DNA of 64,000 bases from Winogradskyella epiphytica (GTDB taxonomy: Bacteria > Bacteroidota > Bacteroidia > Flavobacteriales > Flavobacteriaceae). Numbering within the stretch: position 1 is the first letter of the stretch; every line of letters begins with the position of its first letter. The position numbers and the translations under genes are program-made. The stretch lies in the NCBI RefSeq assembly GCF_003217215.1, contig NZ_QJTD01000001.1:930001-994000 (forward strand), given 5' to 3'. Shown one piece after another: positions 1 to 8,876 of the stretch. Below the pieces are notes generated by a model. The model was given only the letters and a program-made list of their open reading frames with translations. It made no database searches and was not told where the DNA came from.

Positions 1-89
1 AATTTGATATTCAGATCCCAGACGATCAAGCTGAAAATATTGCAACAGTTGGTCAAGCTATTTCTTATATAGAGGAGGCGAAAAAATAA
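1..89 (+). CDS. acpP: Acyl carrier protein, C-terminal fragment (cut by window start)
   Basis: The first 89 bases hold the last 28 codons of an open frame that ends in TAA at 87-89. The translated end reads FDIQIPDDQAENIATVGQAI followed by a short acidic/lysine tail. This matches the helix III-IV end of bacterial acyl carrier proteins (the DxxIPDxxAExxxTVG pattern). The 4'-phosphopantetheine serine lies upstream of the window and cannot be seen. The carrier holds growing acyl chains in type II fatty acid synthesis. The gene ends 10 bases before fabF, the usual acpP-fabF operon order, which supports the call despite the short fragment. Confidence 0.9.
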   Translation, partial: FDIQIPDDQAENIATVGQAISYIEEAKK

Positions 90-99
90 TTCAATTTTT

Positions 100-1350
100 A
101 TGGAATTAAAGCGAGTCGTAGTTACAGGTTTAGGTGCACTTACACCAATAGGAAATACCAAAGATGAATATTGGGATGCTCTTGTTAGTGGCAAGAGTGG
201 TGCTGCTCCCGTGACACATTTTGATGCTGAGAAGTTCAAAACACAATTCGCTTGTGAAATAAAAAACTTTGAGGTTACTGACTTTATTGATAGGAAGTTA
301 GCGCGCAAGATGGATAAGTTTTCGCAGTACGCAATGGTGGCTTCAGATGAAGCTATTATAGACTCAAAACTTGATCTTGATAAACTAAACAAATTAAGAG
401 TAGGAGTCATTTGGGGAGCCGGAATAGGTGGTTTAGAAACATTTCAGGATGAGGTGTTAAACTTTGCCGCTGGTGATGGAACTCCACGATTTAACCCATT
501 CTTCATCCCCAAAATGATTGCGGATATAGCACCAGGAAACATATCTATAAAATATGGTTTCATGGGACCAAACTATACCACAGTATCAGCATGTGCCTCT
601 TCTGCCAACTCAATGATCGACGCATTAAACACTATTCGTTTAGGGTCTTGCGACGTGATTATTACAGGTGGAAGTGAAGCAGCAGTTACTATAGCTGGTA
701 TGGGAGGTTTTAATGCTATGCATGCTATGAGTACTCGAAATGAAAGTCCTCAAACAGCCTCAAGACCATTTGATGCTAACCGTGATGGTTTTGTATTAGG
801 TGAGGGGGCAGGAGCGATTGTCTTAGAAGAGTATGAACATGCAAAAGCAAGAGGAGCGAAAATCTACGCAGAAGTTGTAGGTGGAGGCTTATCTTCGGAT
901 GCGTATCATATGACGGCACCACATCCTGATGGAATAGGTGTTGTAGCGGTGATGAAAAATTGTTTAGAGAATGCAGGTTTAAAACCAGGAGATGTAGATC
1001 ATATTAATACACACGGTACATCGACACCTTTAGGTGATGTTGCCGAATTAAAAGCTATATCAGAAGTGTTTGGAAGCCATGCTAAGAACATTAATATTAA
1101 TTCAACAAAGTCTATGACAGGTCACCTGTTAGGTGCTGCTGGAGCTATTGAGGCTATTGCTTCTATACTAGCGATGGAACATGGTATTGTTCCTCCAACA
1201 ATTAATCACGAAACAGCTGACGAAAACATAGATCCCGAATTAAATTTAACCCTCAATAAAGCTCAGAAACGAGATATTAAAGTCGCAATGAGTAATACCT
1301 TTGGATTTGGCGGTCACAACGCCTGCGTATTATTTAAAAAATTAGATTAA
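100..1350 (+). CDS. fabF: 3-oxoacyl-[acyl-carrier-protein] synthase II
   Basis: This 416-residue cytosolic condensing enzyme (KAS II) extends acyl-ACP with malonyl-ACP in fatty acid elongation. The thiolase-fold protein shows the nucleophile Cys165 in a TVSACASS context, His305 in NTHGTSTPLGD, Lys337, and His342 in the TGHLLGAAGA loop, which is the Cys-His-His set of the family. Length is typical of FabF (about 410-417). The frame opens with MELKRVVVTGLGALTPIG, the normal N-terminus, so the ATG at 100 is well supported. It follows acpP by 10 bases and precedes rnc by 7 bases, so the three are probably co-transcribed. The acpP-fabF-rnc order is common in many bacteria. Confidence 0.97.
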   Translation: MELKRVVVTGLGALTPIGNTKDEYWDALVSGKSGAAPVTHFDAEKFKTQFACEIKNFEVTDFIDRKLARKMDKFSQYAMVASDEAIIDSKLDLDKLNKLRVGVIWGAGIGGLETFQDEVLNFAAGDGTPRFNPFFIPKMIADIAPGNISIKYGFMGPNYTTVSACASSANSMIDALNTIRLGSCDVIITGGSEAAVTIAGMGGFNAMHAMSTRNESPQTASRPFDANRDGFVLGEGAGAIVLEEYEHAKARGAKIYAEVVGGGLSSDAYHMTAPHPDGIGVVAVMKNCLENAGLKPGDVDHINTHGTSTPLGDVAELKAISEVFGSHAKNININSTKSMTGHLLGAAGAIEAIASILAMEHGIVPPTINHETADENIDPELNLTLNKAQKRDIKVAMSNTFGFGGHNACVLFKKLD

Positions 1351-1357
1351 ATCCCGA

Positions 1358-2095
1358 ATGAGCTTCATTCGTAACATATTAAATTCCCGCTCTCAAGAGG
1401 ACGGGAATTTTTTTTTACAACTTAAGGAAATTTTGGGCTTTAAACCTAAGTCAAAGTTTCTTTATATCACTGCATTTACACATCGTTCAATGAACCTTAC
1501 GGACGAAAAAGGAAACGCTATGAATTATGAGCGTTTAGAGTTTGTTGGTGATGCTATTCTTGGTTCAGTCATTGCTGGTTATCTTTATGAAAAAGTACCA
1601 CATGGTGATGAAGGTTATCTCACTAAAATGCGTTCTAAAGTTGTCAGTAGAGAACATCTCAATAAATTAGGTGAAGAATTAGGTCTTATTGATTTAGTTC
1701 AAAGTAAAATACCAAAATCTAATTTTGGTAGCAATATTCATGGTAATTTGTTCGAAGCCTTAGTGGGTGCTATATACTTAGATAGAGGCTATAAGGCTTG
1801 CGAAAAGTTTGTTTATAAACGTGTAATAAATCCTCATGTAGATATTGAGGCCTTAGAGGGAAAGGTCATTAGCTATAAGAGCTTACTTATTGAATGGTGT
1901 CAAAAAGAGAAAAACACATTTGATTATCAGATTTATGAAGATACGGGTAATGACGAATTAAAACACTTCTCGGTGAAGCTGATTATCAATGATAAGGTCA
2001 TTTCTAAAGCACGAGCTACCTCTAAGAAAAAGGCAGAAGAAAAAGCTTCAAAGCGAGCATTTTTTGCGCTTCAAGAGCGAATAACAAAGTCTTAA
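1358..2095 (+). CDS. rnc: Ribonuclease III
   Basis: This 245-residue double-stranded-RNA endonuclease matures rRNA and cuts structured mRNAs. The RNase III signature NYERLEFVGDAIL lies at residues 56-68, with Glu61 and Asp65 as metal ligands; a second acidic site, NLFEALVGAIYLDRG, begins near residue 130 with Glu133. A double-stranded-RNA-binding domain fills about residues 170-240 and ends with the KKKAEEKASKRAFF-type helix. The ATG at 1358 gives MSFIRNILNSRS, which fits my recollection of flavobacterial RNase III N-termini. It is unusual that codons 8-20 also form a terminator-like hairpin with a T run (separate entry). Seven bases separate it from fabF. Confidence 0.96.
   Translation: MSFIRNILNSRSQEDGNFFLQLKEILGFKPKSKFLYITAFTHRSMNLTDEKGNAMNYERLEFVGDAILGSVIAGYLYEKVPHGDEGYLTKMRSKVVSREHLNKLGEELGLIDLVQSKIPKSNFGSNIHGNLFEALVGAIYLDRGYKACEKFVYKRVINPHVDIEALEGKVISYKSLLIEWCQKEKNTFDYQIYEDTGNDELKHFSVKLIINDKVISKARATSKKKAEEKASKRAFFALQERITKS
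1381..1416 (+). terminator. Terminator-like hairpin inside the start of rnc
   Basis: AAATTCCCG at 1381-1389 pairs perfectly with CGGGAATTT at 1402-1410. The stem can extend inward with CTCT (1390-1393) against AGAG (1396-1399), leaving a two-base GA bulge and a two-base loop. Nine T residues run from 1408 to 1416. This is the form of an intrinsic terminator, but it lies within codons 8-20 of rnc. It may end part of the fabF transcript, act as an attenuator, or be a self-processing site for RNase III. The pairing is seen directly; the function is inferred. Confidence 0.6.
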
Positions 2096-2223
2096 TTGAT
2101 TTGAAAATTCAGATTTAAGCTAAGGGGTATTCAACTACATCGATTTCGTTTATTTTAAAATTTAAGATTAACCTATTCTTAATAATTTTCATTTTTTAAA
2201 ATGCTATATTTACCATTCAAAGT

Positions 2224-2231
2224 TATATTTG
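2224..2231 (+). promoter_or_regulatory. Bacteroidota -7 promoter motif, one base from a start codon
   Basis: TATATTTG fits the TAnnTTTG -7 consensus of Bacteroidota sigma-A promoters. Its last base is only one base before the ATG at 2233, so transcription from it would begin at or inside the start codon, implying a leaderless message or a chance match. No TTG at the normal -33 distance was seen. Confidence 0.4.
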
Positions 2232-2232
2232 T

Positions 2233-2712
2233 ATGGCTTTACACAAGCTTATATTAGATGATTTTTACGACGAAAGCTATAAACTTATTGCAATTCATTG
2301 TAGATTAGAAGATTATCGAATAGCTTATTTACTCAATAAGTATATAAATCTCAAGTTAAGACGCACAGAAAATGATTTGGACTTCAAGTATTTGGAGTCT
2401 TCTTACAGTCTTTTTGAGTGGTATAATGACACGGAGTATGTCAAATGGAATTTGGTCTCCAATGTTTGTCAAAAGGAAGAGGATAGTTTGTATAGCTCAG
2501 GTACTTTATTTAGTGATAATTCCAAAGTATTGAAAACTTTCCATCTAATTCCAGAATACAAGAAAGTAGATTTTTTTTTAAAAATTTCAGAAGAGATTCA
2601 AAGTGTGGATGAAAAAACTATCTTAAGTAGATTACAAGCCATACCACAAATAATAACAAGTTATACGGTAGATCCGTTAAAAATAAAGTCGAAAGACAAT
2701 TTAATTTTTTAG
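2233..2712 (+). CDS. IPExxxVDY family protein
   Basis: This is a 159-residue protein of the Bacteroidota-restricted IPExxxVDY family, whose function is unknown. The naming motif appears near residue 107 as IPEYKKVDF, with the last tyrosine replaced by phenylalanine. It has no signal peptide or membrane segment and is rich in aromatic and charged residues, so it is probably cytosolic. The N-terminus MALHKLILDDF fits the family and supports the ATG at 2233. The stop at 2710-2712 lies four bases before the pyk ATG, so the two genes are probably an operon. To my recollection, pairing with pyruvate kinase is common in this phylum and could hint at a linked role, but nothing in the sequence shows one. 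Confidence 0.85.
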   Translation: MALHKLILDDFYDESYKLIAIHCRLEDYRIAYLLNKYINLKLRRTENDLDFKYLESSYSLFEWYNDTEYVKWNLVSNVCQKEEDSLYSSGTLFSDNSKVLKTFHLIPEYKKVDFFLKISEEIQSVDEKTILSRLQAIPQIITSYTVDPLKIKSKDNLIF

Positions 2713-2716
2713 ATTG

Positions 2717-4156
2717 ATGATAAGTAAAAAGACAAAAATAGTAGCCACATTAGGACCAGCAACAAGTACGAAAGAAGTATTAAAAGCCATGTTGGACGAA
2801 GGTGCTAATGTATTTAGAATCAATTTTTCTCATGCCGATTACAAAGATGTAGAGGAGCGTATAAAAATGATTAGAGAACTGAACGAAGAGTTTGGTTATA
2901 ACGCATCAATTTTAGCGGATCTTCAAGGGCCAAAATTACGTGTAGGTACTATGAAGGGCGAGGTATTTGTTAATGAGGGTGATGAAATTATTTTTGCGAC
3001 TGGGAAACGTTTTGAGGGCACAAAAGAACGTGTTTATATGACTTATGACAATTTTCCTCAAGATGCCAAACCTGGAGAACGAATTCTTTTAGATGATGGT
3101 AAATTAATTTTCGAAGTGGTTTCTACCGATAAGAAATCAGAAGTTAAAGCAAGAGTTATTCAGGGAGGTCCTTTAAAGTCAAAGAAAGGCGTTAATTTAC
3201 CAAACACTAACATTTCACAACCTGCTTTAACGGAAAAGGATATAGAAGATGCTATTTTTGCTATTGGTCAAAAAGTGGACTGGATGGCCTTATCATTTGT
3301 GCGTCATGCAGAAGATTTAATGCAGCTTGAAAAACTAATTAGTGAACATAGTGATCATAAAATTCCCATTATAGCGAAAATTGAAAAGCCTGAAGCGGTT
3401 GAGAATATTGATAAAATCGTTGCTTATTGTGATGGTTTAATGGTAGCTCGTGGCGATTTAGGTGTAGAAATTCCTGCAGAAGAAGTCCCGTTAATTCAGA
3501 AAAAGTTAGTGCTTAGAGCTAAACGTGCTCGTATTCCTGTAATTATTGCGACTCAAATGATGGAGACTATGATTACAAGTTTAACACCAACACGTGCTGA
3601 GGTAAATGACGTAGCAAACTCTGTCATGGATGGAGCAGACGCGGTAATGTTATCTGGTGAAACCTCTGTTGGTCAATATCCTGTACAAGTAATTCGTCAG
3701 ATGGCGAATATTATTCGAAGTGTTGAAGATTCGCCACTTATAGAAGTGCCACAATCACCTCCTCATATTCGAACTAAACGCTATATCACGAAAGCTATTT
3801 GTTATCACGCAGCTAATATGGCGAATGAAATTAATGCTAAAGCTATTTCTACATTGACTAATAGTGGTTATACAGCTTTTCAAATTTCAGCTTGGAGACC
3901 ATCAGCTCACATTTTGGTATTCACATCGAACAGACGTATATTAACACAGTTAAGTTTACTTTGGGGTGTCACAGGATTTTATTATGACAAGTTTGTAAGT
4001 ACGGATGAAACCATTGAAGATGTCAATAATATAGCTTGTAAAAAAGGTTATTTAGAAGTTGGAGACATGCTTATTAGTTTAGCGGCTATGCCAATTCAAG
4101 ATAAAGGTATGGTAAACACATTAAGAGTTACAGAGATTGAAAGTTGTAGTTTTTAA
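2717..4156 (+). CDS. pyk: Pyruvate kinase
   Basis: This 479-residue glycolytic enzyme transfers phosphate from phosphoenolpyruvate to ADP. The N-terminal strand TKIVATLGPATS, the INFSHAD substrate loop, LADLQGPKLRVG, and the active-site segment IIAKIEKPEAVENID with the catalytic lysine are all present, followed by VARGDLGVEIP and ATQMMETM. The C-terminal regulatory domain spans about residues 350-479. A TTG three bases upstream could also be used, but the ATG at 2717 gives the usual start MISKKTKIVATLGP and is preferred. The stop codon overlaps the end of convergent dinB by four bases. Confidence 0.96.
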   Translation: MISKKTKIVATLGPATSTKEVLKAMLDEGANVFRINFSHADYKDVEERIKMIRELNEEFGYNASILADLQGPKLRVGTMKGEVFVNEGDEIIFATGKRFEGTKERVYMTYDNFPQDAKPGERILLDDGKLIFEVVSTDKKSEVKARVIQGGPLKSKKGVNLPNTNISQPALTEKDIEDAIFAIGQKVDWMALSFVRHAEDLMQLEKLISEHSDHKIPIIAKIEKPEAVENIDKIVAYCDGLMVARGDLGVEIPAEEVPLIQKKLVLRAKRARIPVIIATQMMETMITSLTPTRAEVNDVANSVMDGADAVMLSGETSVGQYPVQVIRQMANIIRSVEDSPLIEVPQSPPHIRTKRYITKAICYHAANMANEINAKAISTLTNSGYTAFQISAWRPSAHILVFTSNRRILTQLSLLWGVTGFYYDKFVSTDETIEDVNNIACKKGYLEVGDMLISLAAMPIQDKGMVNTLRVTEIESCSF

Positions 4157-5253
4157 AACTCGAATTTGAGTTGAACACTTACGGCATCTTTAGCTTTTGA
4201 TACCTTTGAATCTGTATTTAAATTAGATAAAGATATACCTAATAGTCTCACCGAGTTATTTAATTTTTCTTGGTATAATAAATCTTTAGCGGTTTCTAAA
4301 AGGACATTTTTATCACTTACAAAATAGGGTAGCGTTTTACTTCTAGTTTGAAGAGTGAAATCACTATACTTTATTTTTAATGTGACCGTTTTACCGGCGA
4401 CTTTACTTTTAAGTAATCGTTTAGAGACTTCTTCGGCGATATGCTCTAATTTTTCAATCATGAAAATTTCTGATGATAGGTTTTCACTAAAAGTACGTTC
4501 TGCGGCTAAGGATTTTCTGATGCGGTTAGGTTTTACCTCACTATGGTGAATGCCTCTAACCACATCGTAATAAAACCTACCTGATTTGCCGAAATGTTCT
4601 TCTAGATATGCTAAAGGTTTGGATTTTAGGTCGTTCCCAGTAAAAATACCTAGTTGATACATTTTTTCGGCGGTGATTTTACCAACACCATAAAATTTGC
4701 GAATATCTAAGGCTTCCAAAAATTCTAAAACCTCTTCTGGGTTTACCGTTTTTTGTCCATTTGGCTTATTGTAATCACTGGCTACTTTTGCGATAAACTT
4801 ATTAATGGATATGCCAGCAGAGGCCGTTAAGCCAACTTCGTCATTAATACGTTGTCTTATCTTTTTAGCAATTAAAGAGGCGCTAGGAAGGCCTATTTTG
4901 TTCTCTGTGACATCTAAGTAAGCTTCATCTAAGGATAAGGGCTCAACTAAATCGGTATAATCATAGAATATCTTTCTAATTTGATTAGAAATCTCTTTAT
5001 ACCTTTCGAAGTCAGTTTTTACAAAGATAAGTTCTGGACATAATTTTATAGCTAATTTTCCGGACATGGCACTTTTAACACCAAACTTACGGGCTTCATA
5101 ACTCGCAGCGCTCACAACGCCACGCGTACCACCGCCACCTACGGCAATAGCTTTCCCTTGCAATTCGGGAAAATCCATTTGAGCCACAGAAGCATAAAAG
5201 GCATCCATATCTACATGGATTATTTTTCTAATTGGGAAAGGCGCGTCCATCAT
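4153..5253 (-). CDS. dinB: DNA polymerase IV (Y-family translesion polymerase)
   Basis: This 366-residue error-prone polymerase copies damaged DNA. The palm motif HVDMDAFYASV holds Asp15 and Asp17, and SLDEAYLD holds Asp109 and Glu110, the metal-binding residues of the Y family. The helix-hairpin-helix region (RKFYGVGKITAEKM) and the little-finger domain follow. The C-terminus lacks a recognisable clamp-binding QLxLF sequence, but VQLKFEF at the extreme end is a plausible degenerate beta-clamp motif. Two adjacent ATG codons (5251-5253 and 5248-5250) could start it. It is transcribed against pyk, with stop codons overlapping. No LexA-type operator was identified. Confidence 0.95.
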   Translation of the reverse strand: MMDAPFPIRKIIHVDMDAFYASVAQMDFPELQGKAIAVGGGGTRGVVSAASYEARKFGVKSAMSGKLAIKLCPELIFVKTDFERYKEISNQIRKIFYDYTDLVEPLSLDEAYLDVTENKIGLPSASLIAKKIRQRINDEVGLTASAGISINKFIAKVASDYNKPNGQKTVNPEEVLEFLEALDIRKFYGVGKITAEKMYQLGIFTGNDLKSKPLAYLEEHFGKSGRFYYDVVRGIHHSEVKPNRIRKSLAAERTFSENLSSEIFMIEKLEHIAEEVSKRLLKSKVAGKTVTLKIKYSDFTLQTRSKTLPYFVSDKNVLLETAKDLLYQEKLNNSVRLLGISLSNLNTDSKVSKAKDAVSVQLKFEF

Positions 5254-5368
5254 TCAAATTTATAATATCTTTATCAAAGACAATTAAATATAGGAGTAAA
5301 TCAGGAATATAATGGTATTTATAATTCGACTTTTAATAGGTAATCTAGCCAAGTATAAAACGATTTAG

Positions 5369-5470
5369 GATAAAATTATAGATGCAGGAATGATGAATTT
5401 AGTAACAAATAAATTTGAAGCCCCAAGTGCTAGTCCATCCAATAGAATTAAGAAAATTCTTCAAAAATGA
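5369..5470 (+). other. Short open frame or 3' gene remnant upstream of the CYTH gene
   Basis: An open frame of 33 codons ends at TGA 5468-5470, overlapping the CYTH start codon as ATGA. Internal ATGs at 5390 and 5393 would give a 25- or 26-residue peptide containing NLVTNKFEAPSASPSNRIKK. The composition looks protein-like rather than random. It may be a translated leader that couples to the CYTH gene, or the last codons of a decayed gene. No family was recognised. Confidence 0.25.
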
Positions 5471-5937
5471 ATATAGAGATAGAACGTAAATTTTTAGTAA
5501 AATCAGAAGATTTTAAAAACGAAGCTTTTAATAAATACACTATAAAACAGGGCTTTTTAAATAGTCATAAAGAACGTACTGTTCGTGTGAGATTGAAAAA
5601 CGGCCAGGGTTATTTGACAATTAAGGGAAAATCAAAATTCAATGGAATTTCTCGTTATGAATGGGAAAAAGAAATATCAGGTTCAGAAGCTGAGGAACTT
5701 CTAAAACTTTGCGAACAAGGAATAATAAATAAAACACGATACGAAGTAAAATATGATGAACATATTTTTGAAATAGATGTGTTTTTAGATGATAATTATG
5801 GGTTGATAGTGGCTGAAGTAGAATTATCATCAGAAGATGAACATTTTGAAAAGCCAGAATGGCTAGGAAAAGAGGTGACGGGCGATTTAAAATATTTTAA
5901 TTCTCAGTTAAGCAAAACACCATATTCGGAATGGTAA
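5467..5937 (+). CDS. CYTH domain protein (triphosphate tunnel family)
   Basis: This 156-residue protein consists of one CYTH domain. The diagnostic ExExK motif is at Glu4, Glu6 and Lys8 (EIERKFL). Basic and acidic residues typical of the tunnel follow: RVRLKNGQGYLTIKGK and YEWEKEI. The family includes inorganic triphosphatases, thiamine triphosphatase and class IV adenylate cyclase. Small stand-alone bacterial members of this kind are most often tripolyphosphatases, so PPPase activity is a family-based inference. No CHAD domain is fused or adjacent. The start overlaps the stop of a short upstream frame by ATGA. It is flanked by the minus-strand dinB and T9SS cassette. Confidence 0.9.
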   Translation: MNIEIERKFLVKSEDFKNEAFNKYTIKQGFLNSHKERTVRVRLKNGQGYLTIKGKSKFNGISRYEWEKEISGSEAEELLKLCEQGIINKTRYEVKYDEHIFEIDVFLDDNYGLIVAEVELSSEDEHFEKPEWLGKEVTGDLKYFNSQLSKTPYSEW

Positions 5938-5971
5938 AAAAATAAAGCCTATTCTTTTAAAGGAATAGGCT
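5937..5971 (-). terminator. Intrinsic terminator of the T9SS cassette
   Basis: AGCCTATTC (5946-5954) pairs with GAATAGGCT (5963-5971) around an eight-base loop. Read on the minus strand, the stem is followed by a T-rich stretch (5937-5945). It lies 32 bases beyond the OmpA stop codon and overlaps the end of the CYTH gene. Confidence 0.7.
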
Positions 5972-6002
5972 CTATTGGTGAATAATTGGTTGGTTATTAT
6001 TC

Positions 6003-7922
6003 TTATTCTTTGACTTCTTGTGTTCCTCCACTTACTATTAGGAATTCTGAACGTCTGTTTTCTGCATGTTGTTCTCTTGTACAACCAGAAGAACAATCTA
6101 CTTTTGGTTCAGACTCTCCTTTCCCTTCACCAGAGATACGAGACTCATCTATTCCCTTAGAAATCACATACTGAACTGTAGTTTTAGCTCTACGATCAGA
6201 AAGTCCTTGATTATAAGATTCAGAACCTCTATTATCTGTATGTGATGTTGCTTTTATAACTAATTCAGGATACTTCTGCATGATTTGAACTAATTTATCT
6301 AATTCAAAAGCTGCAGCAGCGGTGATATTAGATTTGTCGAAATCGAAGTAGATAGTTTCTAAATCAATGTTATCAGCAAGTATCAATTTCTCAATAGGAT
6401 CTAAAGAAATCTGAACGTCAGTTTCTTCTTCGCTTGATCCCTTAACAGAGACTTTCTTGCTATCAAAACCGTCCATAACAACTTCTAATTCCGTATCCTC
6501 TTCACACTCTACGATAAATTCAGCGATACCTTCGGCGTTTGTAGTTTTAGTAACTACTTTATTGCCTTGCGAATCGTGCAAAGAAACCGTTGCTCCACTT
6601 AATGGTTCACGTGTTGTGTCATCTAAAACAGTGGCTGTAATTAACACATCACATAAAGGTTGAAGTTTTTTAAATATGTAGATATCATCACTTCCTTTAC
6701 CACCTGCTCTATTGGATGAAACGAATCCTTCACCAGTTTCTTCGTCAATAGTAAAAGCAAAATCATCTGAATTACTATTAATTGGAATACCAGCATTACG
6801 AATAGGTGCAAATTTTCCATCTATTTCTTTTGTATAGAATACATCTAAACCACCTAAGCCTAAATGCCCAGTAGATGAAAAATAAAGTGTGTTATCACTA
6901 CTAATATATGGGAACATCTCTTGTCCTTCCGTATTCACTTTTTGACCTAAGTTAACTGGTTCTCCAACAGTACCATCATCATTGATAGGTGCTTTATAAA
7001 TATCGTAGCTTCCAAAACCGCCTGGCATGTTTGAAGAGAAATATAAAGTCTTTCCGTCTGAACTAACAGAAGGGTTTTTAACTGTATAGTTTTCACTGTT
7101 AAATGGTAAACTCTCTACAGTATCCCAATCATTACCTACTTTAGTCGCTTTGTATAAATAGATTTGACTAAAACGAGTAGTGCTTAAAGAATCCTTCTCG
7201 TAATCTTTTTCGTAATAACTTTCTCTTGAAAAGAACATAGTCTTACCGTCAGGAGTAATAGATACTAAGCCTTCATGGTGTCTAGTGTTTAGAGTACTAT
7301 TAGCTAATTCTGGTTCTAAATATGTACCATCAGTATTCTTACTTACCGAGTAAATATCTAAAAATGGTTCTTCGTTCCATCCGTAAGTCTTTCTACTATC
7401 ATTACGAGCAGATGCAAAATATAACTTTCCATCATGTAATGTTCCACCGAAATCAGATTGCTCTGAGTTAAAAGGTGCATTCTGAACATTAAACTTTTTA
7501 CCTTGTTCTAAAATTTTAGGTAAATAGTCAGGATTCTTGTTAAATGCAATAGCTCTGGCATCTGCTGGTCTCATTGAAGCGAAGCGCTTCATTTGTTGAT
7601 TAGAAGCCTCATATTTACCATTAGCTTTAAGCATTTCAGAATATCTATAGATCATTTCTGGCTTATCCGAAGATTCTAATGCTTTTGCGTACCAACGTTC
7701 AGCAGCTTGAGTATCGAAAATATTATAATAACTTTCTGCTAATTGGCTGTATACATAAGCATCTCCTTTTCCGTTTTCAACTAACTTATTATAGCTTTCT
7801 GCTGCTTTAACAAACTCATATCTAGCAAAATGTTTATCTGCTCTTTGAGTGTCTTTATTCTGAGCAGTTAAGCAAAAGCTACTCATCAACGTAATAAATA
7901 ATAATGTTTTAAAGTTTTTCAT
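6003..7922 (-). CDS. OmpA family protein with PD40 repeats (T9SS cassette)
   Basis: This 639-residue exported protein has a signal peptide (residues 1-20), a TPR-like N-terminal region (about 25-130), PD40/WD40-like beta-propeller repeats carrying DGKTMFFSR and DGKTLYFSS motifs (about 150-410), a carboxypeptidase-regulatory-like beta domain (about 425-500) and a C-terminal OmpA domain (about 520-630) with the peptidoglycan-binding NRGSESYNQGLSDRRA segment. The order matches proteins encoded beside PorP/SprF in Bacteroidota gliding and T9SS loci. It probably anchors the surface adhesin apparatus to the cell wall. It lies 22 bases downstream of the PorP/SprF gene and ends the operon. The role is inferred from domain order and synteny. 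Confidence 0.9.
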   Translation of the reverse strand: MKNFKTLLFITLMSSFCLTAQNKDTQRADKHFARYEFVKAAESYNKLVENGKGDAYVYSQLAESYYNIFDTQAAERWYAKALESSDKPEMIYRYSEMLKANGKYEASNQQMKRFASMRPADARAIAFNKNPDYLPKILEQGKKFNVQNAPFNSEQSDFGGTLHDGKLYFASARNDSRKTYGWNEEPFLDIYSVSKNTDGTYLEPELANSTLNTRHHEGLVSITPDGKTMFFSRESYYEKDYEKDSLSTTRFSQIYLYKATKVGNDWDTVESLPFNSENYTVKNPSVSSDGKTLYFSSNMPGGFGSYDIYKAPINDDGTVGEPVNLGQKVNTEGQEMFPYISSDNTLYFSSTGHLGLGGLDVFYTKEIDGKFAPIRNAGIPINSNSDDFAFTIDEETGEGFVSSNRAGGKGSDDIYIFKKLQPLCDVLITATVLDDTTREPLSGATVSLHDSQGNKVVTKTTNAEGIAEFIVECEEDTELEVVMDGFDSKKVSVKGSSEEETDVQISLDPIEKLILADNIDLETIYFDFDKSNITAAAAFELDKLVQIMQKYPELVIKATSHTDNRGSESYNQGLSDRRAKTTVQYVISKGIDESRISGEGKGESEPKVDCSSGCTREQHAENRRSEFLIVSGGTQEVKE

Positions 7923-7944
7923 AATTGTTTTAGCTTAACTGTGA

Positions 7945-8850
7945 TTAAAAGTATCTAGGTGAACGTGAAACACGTTTTGCGAAATTAAGATCAAATAACA
8001 ACATGATCTCATGCGATGCCGGTGCATAGGCTTTAATATCAGATGATACTGCATCATATGCGTAGCCAATTCTAATTGCTGGTGTTAATGCAAAATTAAC
8101 TAATCCTGAAAAAGAATCATCTAACCTATATGAAGCACCAATTTCAAATTTCTTATAGAATCTAGCGTTTAAATTAACATCGAAAGATGTTGGTGCATCA
8201 AATGCAGACTTCACCATAAATGAAGGCTTTAACTCGGTGTTCTCAGATAGGTCGAACACGTAACCACCAGTTAAGAAATAGTGCTGTGTTTCAGAACCTA
8301 TTTTGTACCCATTAGCATCTAAATGAACAGATGATAATAAGTTAGGTACAGATAGAGCTAAATAATACTTGTTGGTATAGTAAAAGAAGCCTGCTCCAAT
8401 ATTAGGAGTTACCTCACTAATATCATTTGCGAAAAATGGATCGGCTGGGTCTATTAAATCTAAACCTGACAGTCCGATATCGTGGAAAGTCGCTCCAGCT
8501 TTCACACCAAATGCTAATCTATGTTCACCTCCTAGCCTAAGAGTATATGATAAATCGACATAAGCATTTGTTTCATTTACTGGTCCAATGTGATCTGAAA
8601 TTACAGATACACCTAATCCAAGATTATTTCCCAGCGGCGAATGACCGAAGAATGTACCAGTTTCTGGTGCACCATCAATTCTTGCCCATTGATTTCTGTA
8701 CAATAGTCCAAAGGAGAGGTTCTCCTTTGACCCAGCATAAGCAGGGTTGACTATATTCATATTATACATGTACTGCGTGTACTGAGGGTCTTGTTGCCCA
8801 TGCATCTGAAATGCCATAAGCAAAACCACTATAATAGAGAGTTTTTTCAT
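7945..8850 (-). CDS. PorP/SprF family type IX secretion outer-membrane protein
   Basis: This 301-residue protein has a signal peptide (MKKLSIIVVLLMAFQMHGQ) and the PorP/SprF start QDPQYTQYMYNMNIVNPAYAGS, the most conserved part of the family. The remainder is beta-rich with alternating aromatic residues, as in a 14-stranded outer-membrane barrel. In Flavobacterium johnsoniae, SprF helps export and surface attachment of the giant adhesin SprB, whose gene is directly upstream. Here it lies 26 bases downstream of a large adhesin gene with a matching C-terminal domain. That makes dedicated handling of this adhesin likely, by inference from family knowledge. Confidence 0.93.
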   Translation of the reverse strand: MKKLSIIVVLLMAFQMHGQQDPQYTQYMYNMNIVNPAYAGSKENLSFGLLYRNQWARIDGAPETGTFFGHSPLGNNLGLGVSVISDHIGPVNETNAYVDLSYTLRLGGEHRLAFGVKAGATFHDIGLSGLDLIDPADPFFANDISEVTPNIGAGFFYYTNKYYLALSVPNLLSSVHLDANGYKIGSETQHYFLTGGYVFDLSENTELKPSFMVKSAFDAPTSFDVNLNARFYKKFEIGASYRLDDSFSGLVNFALTPAIRIGYAYDAVSSDIKAYAPASHEIMLLFDLNFAKRVSRSPRYF

Positions 8851-8876
8851 TATATAAAGTTGATTCTGTTAGTTGA

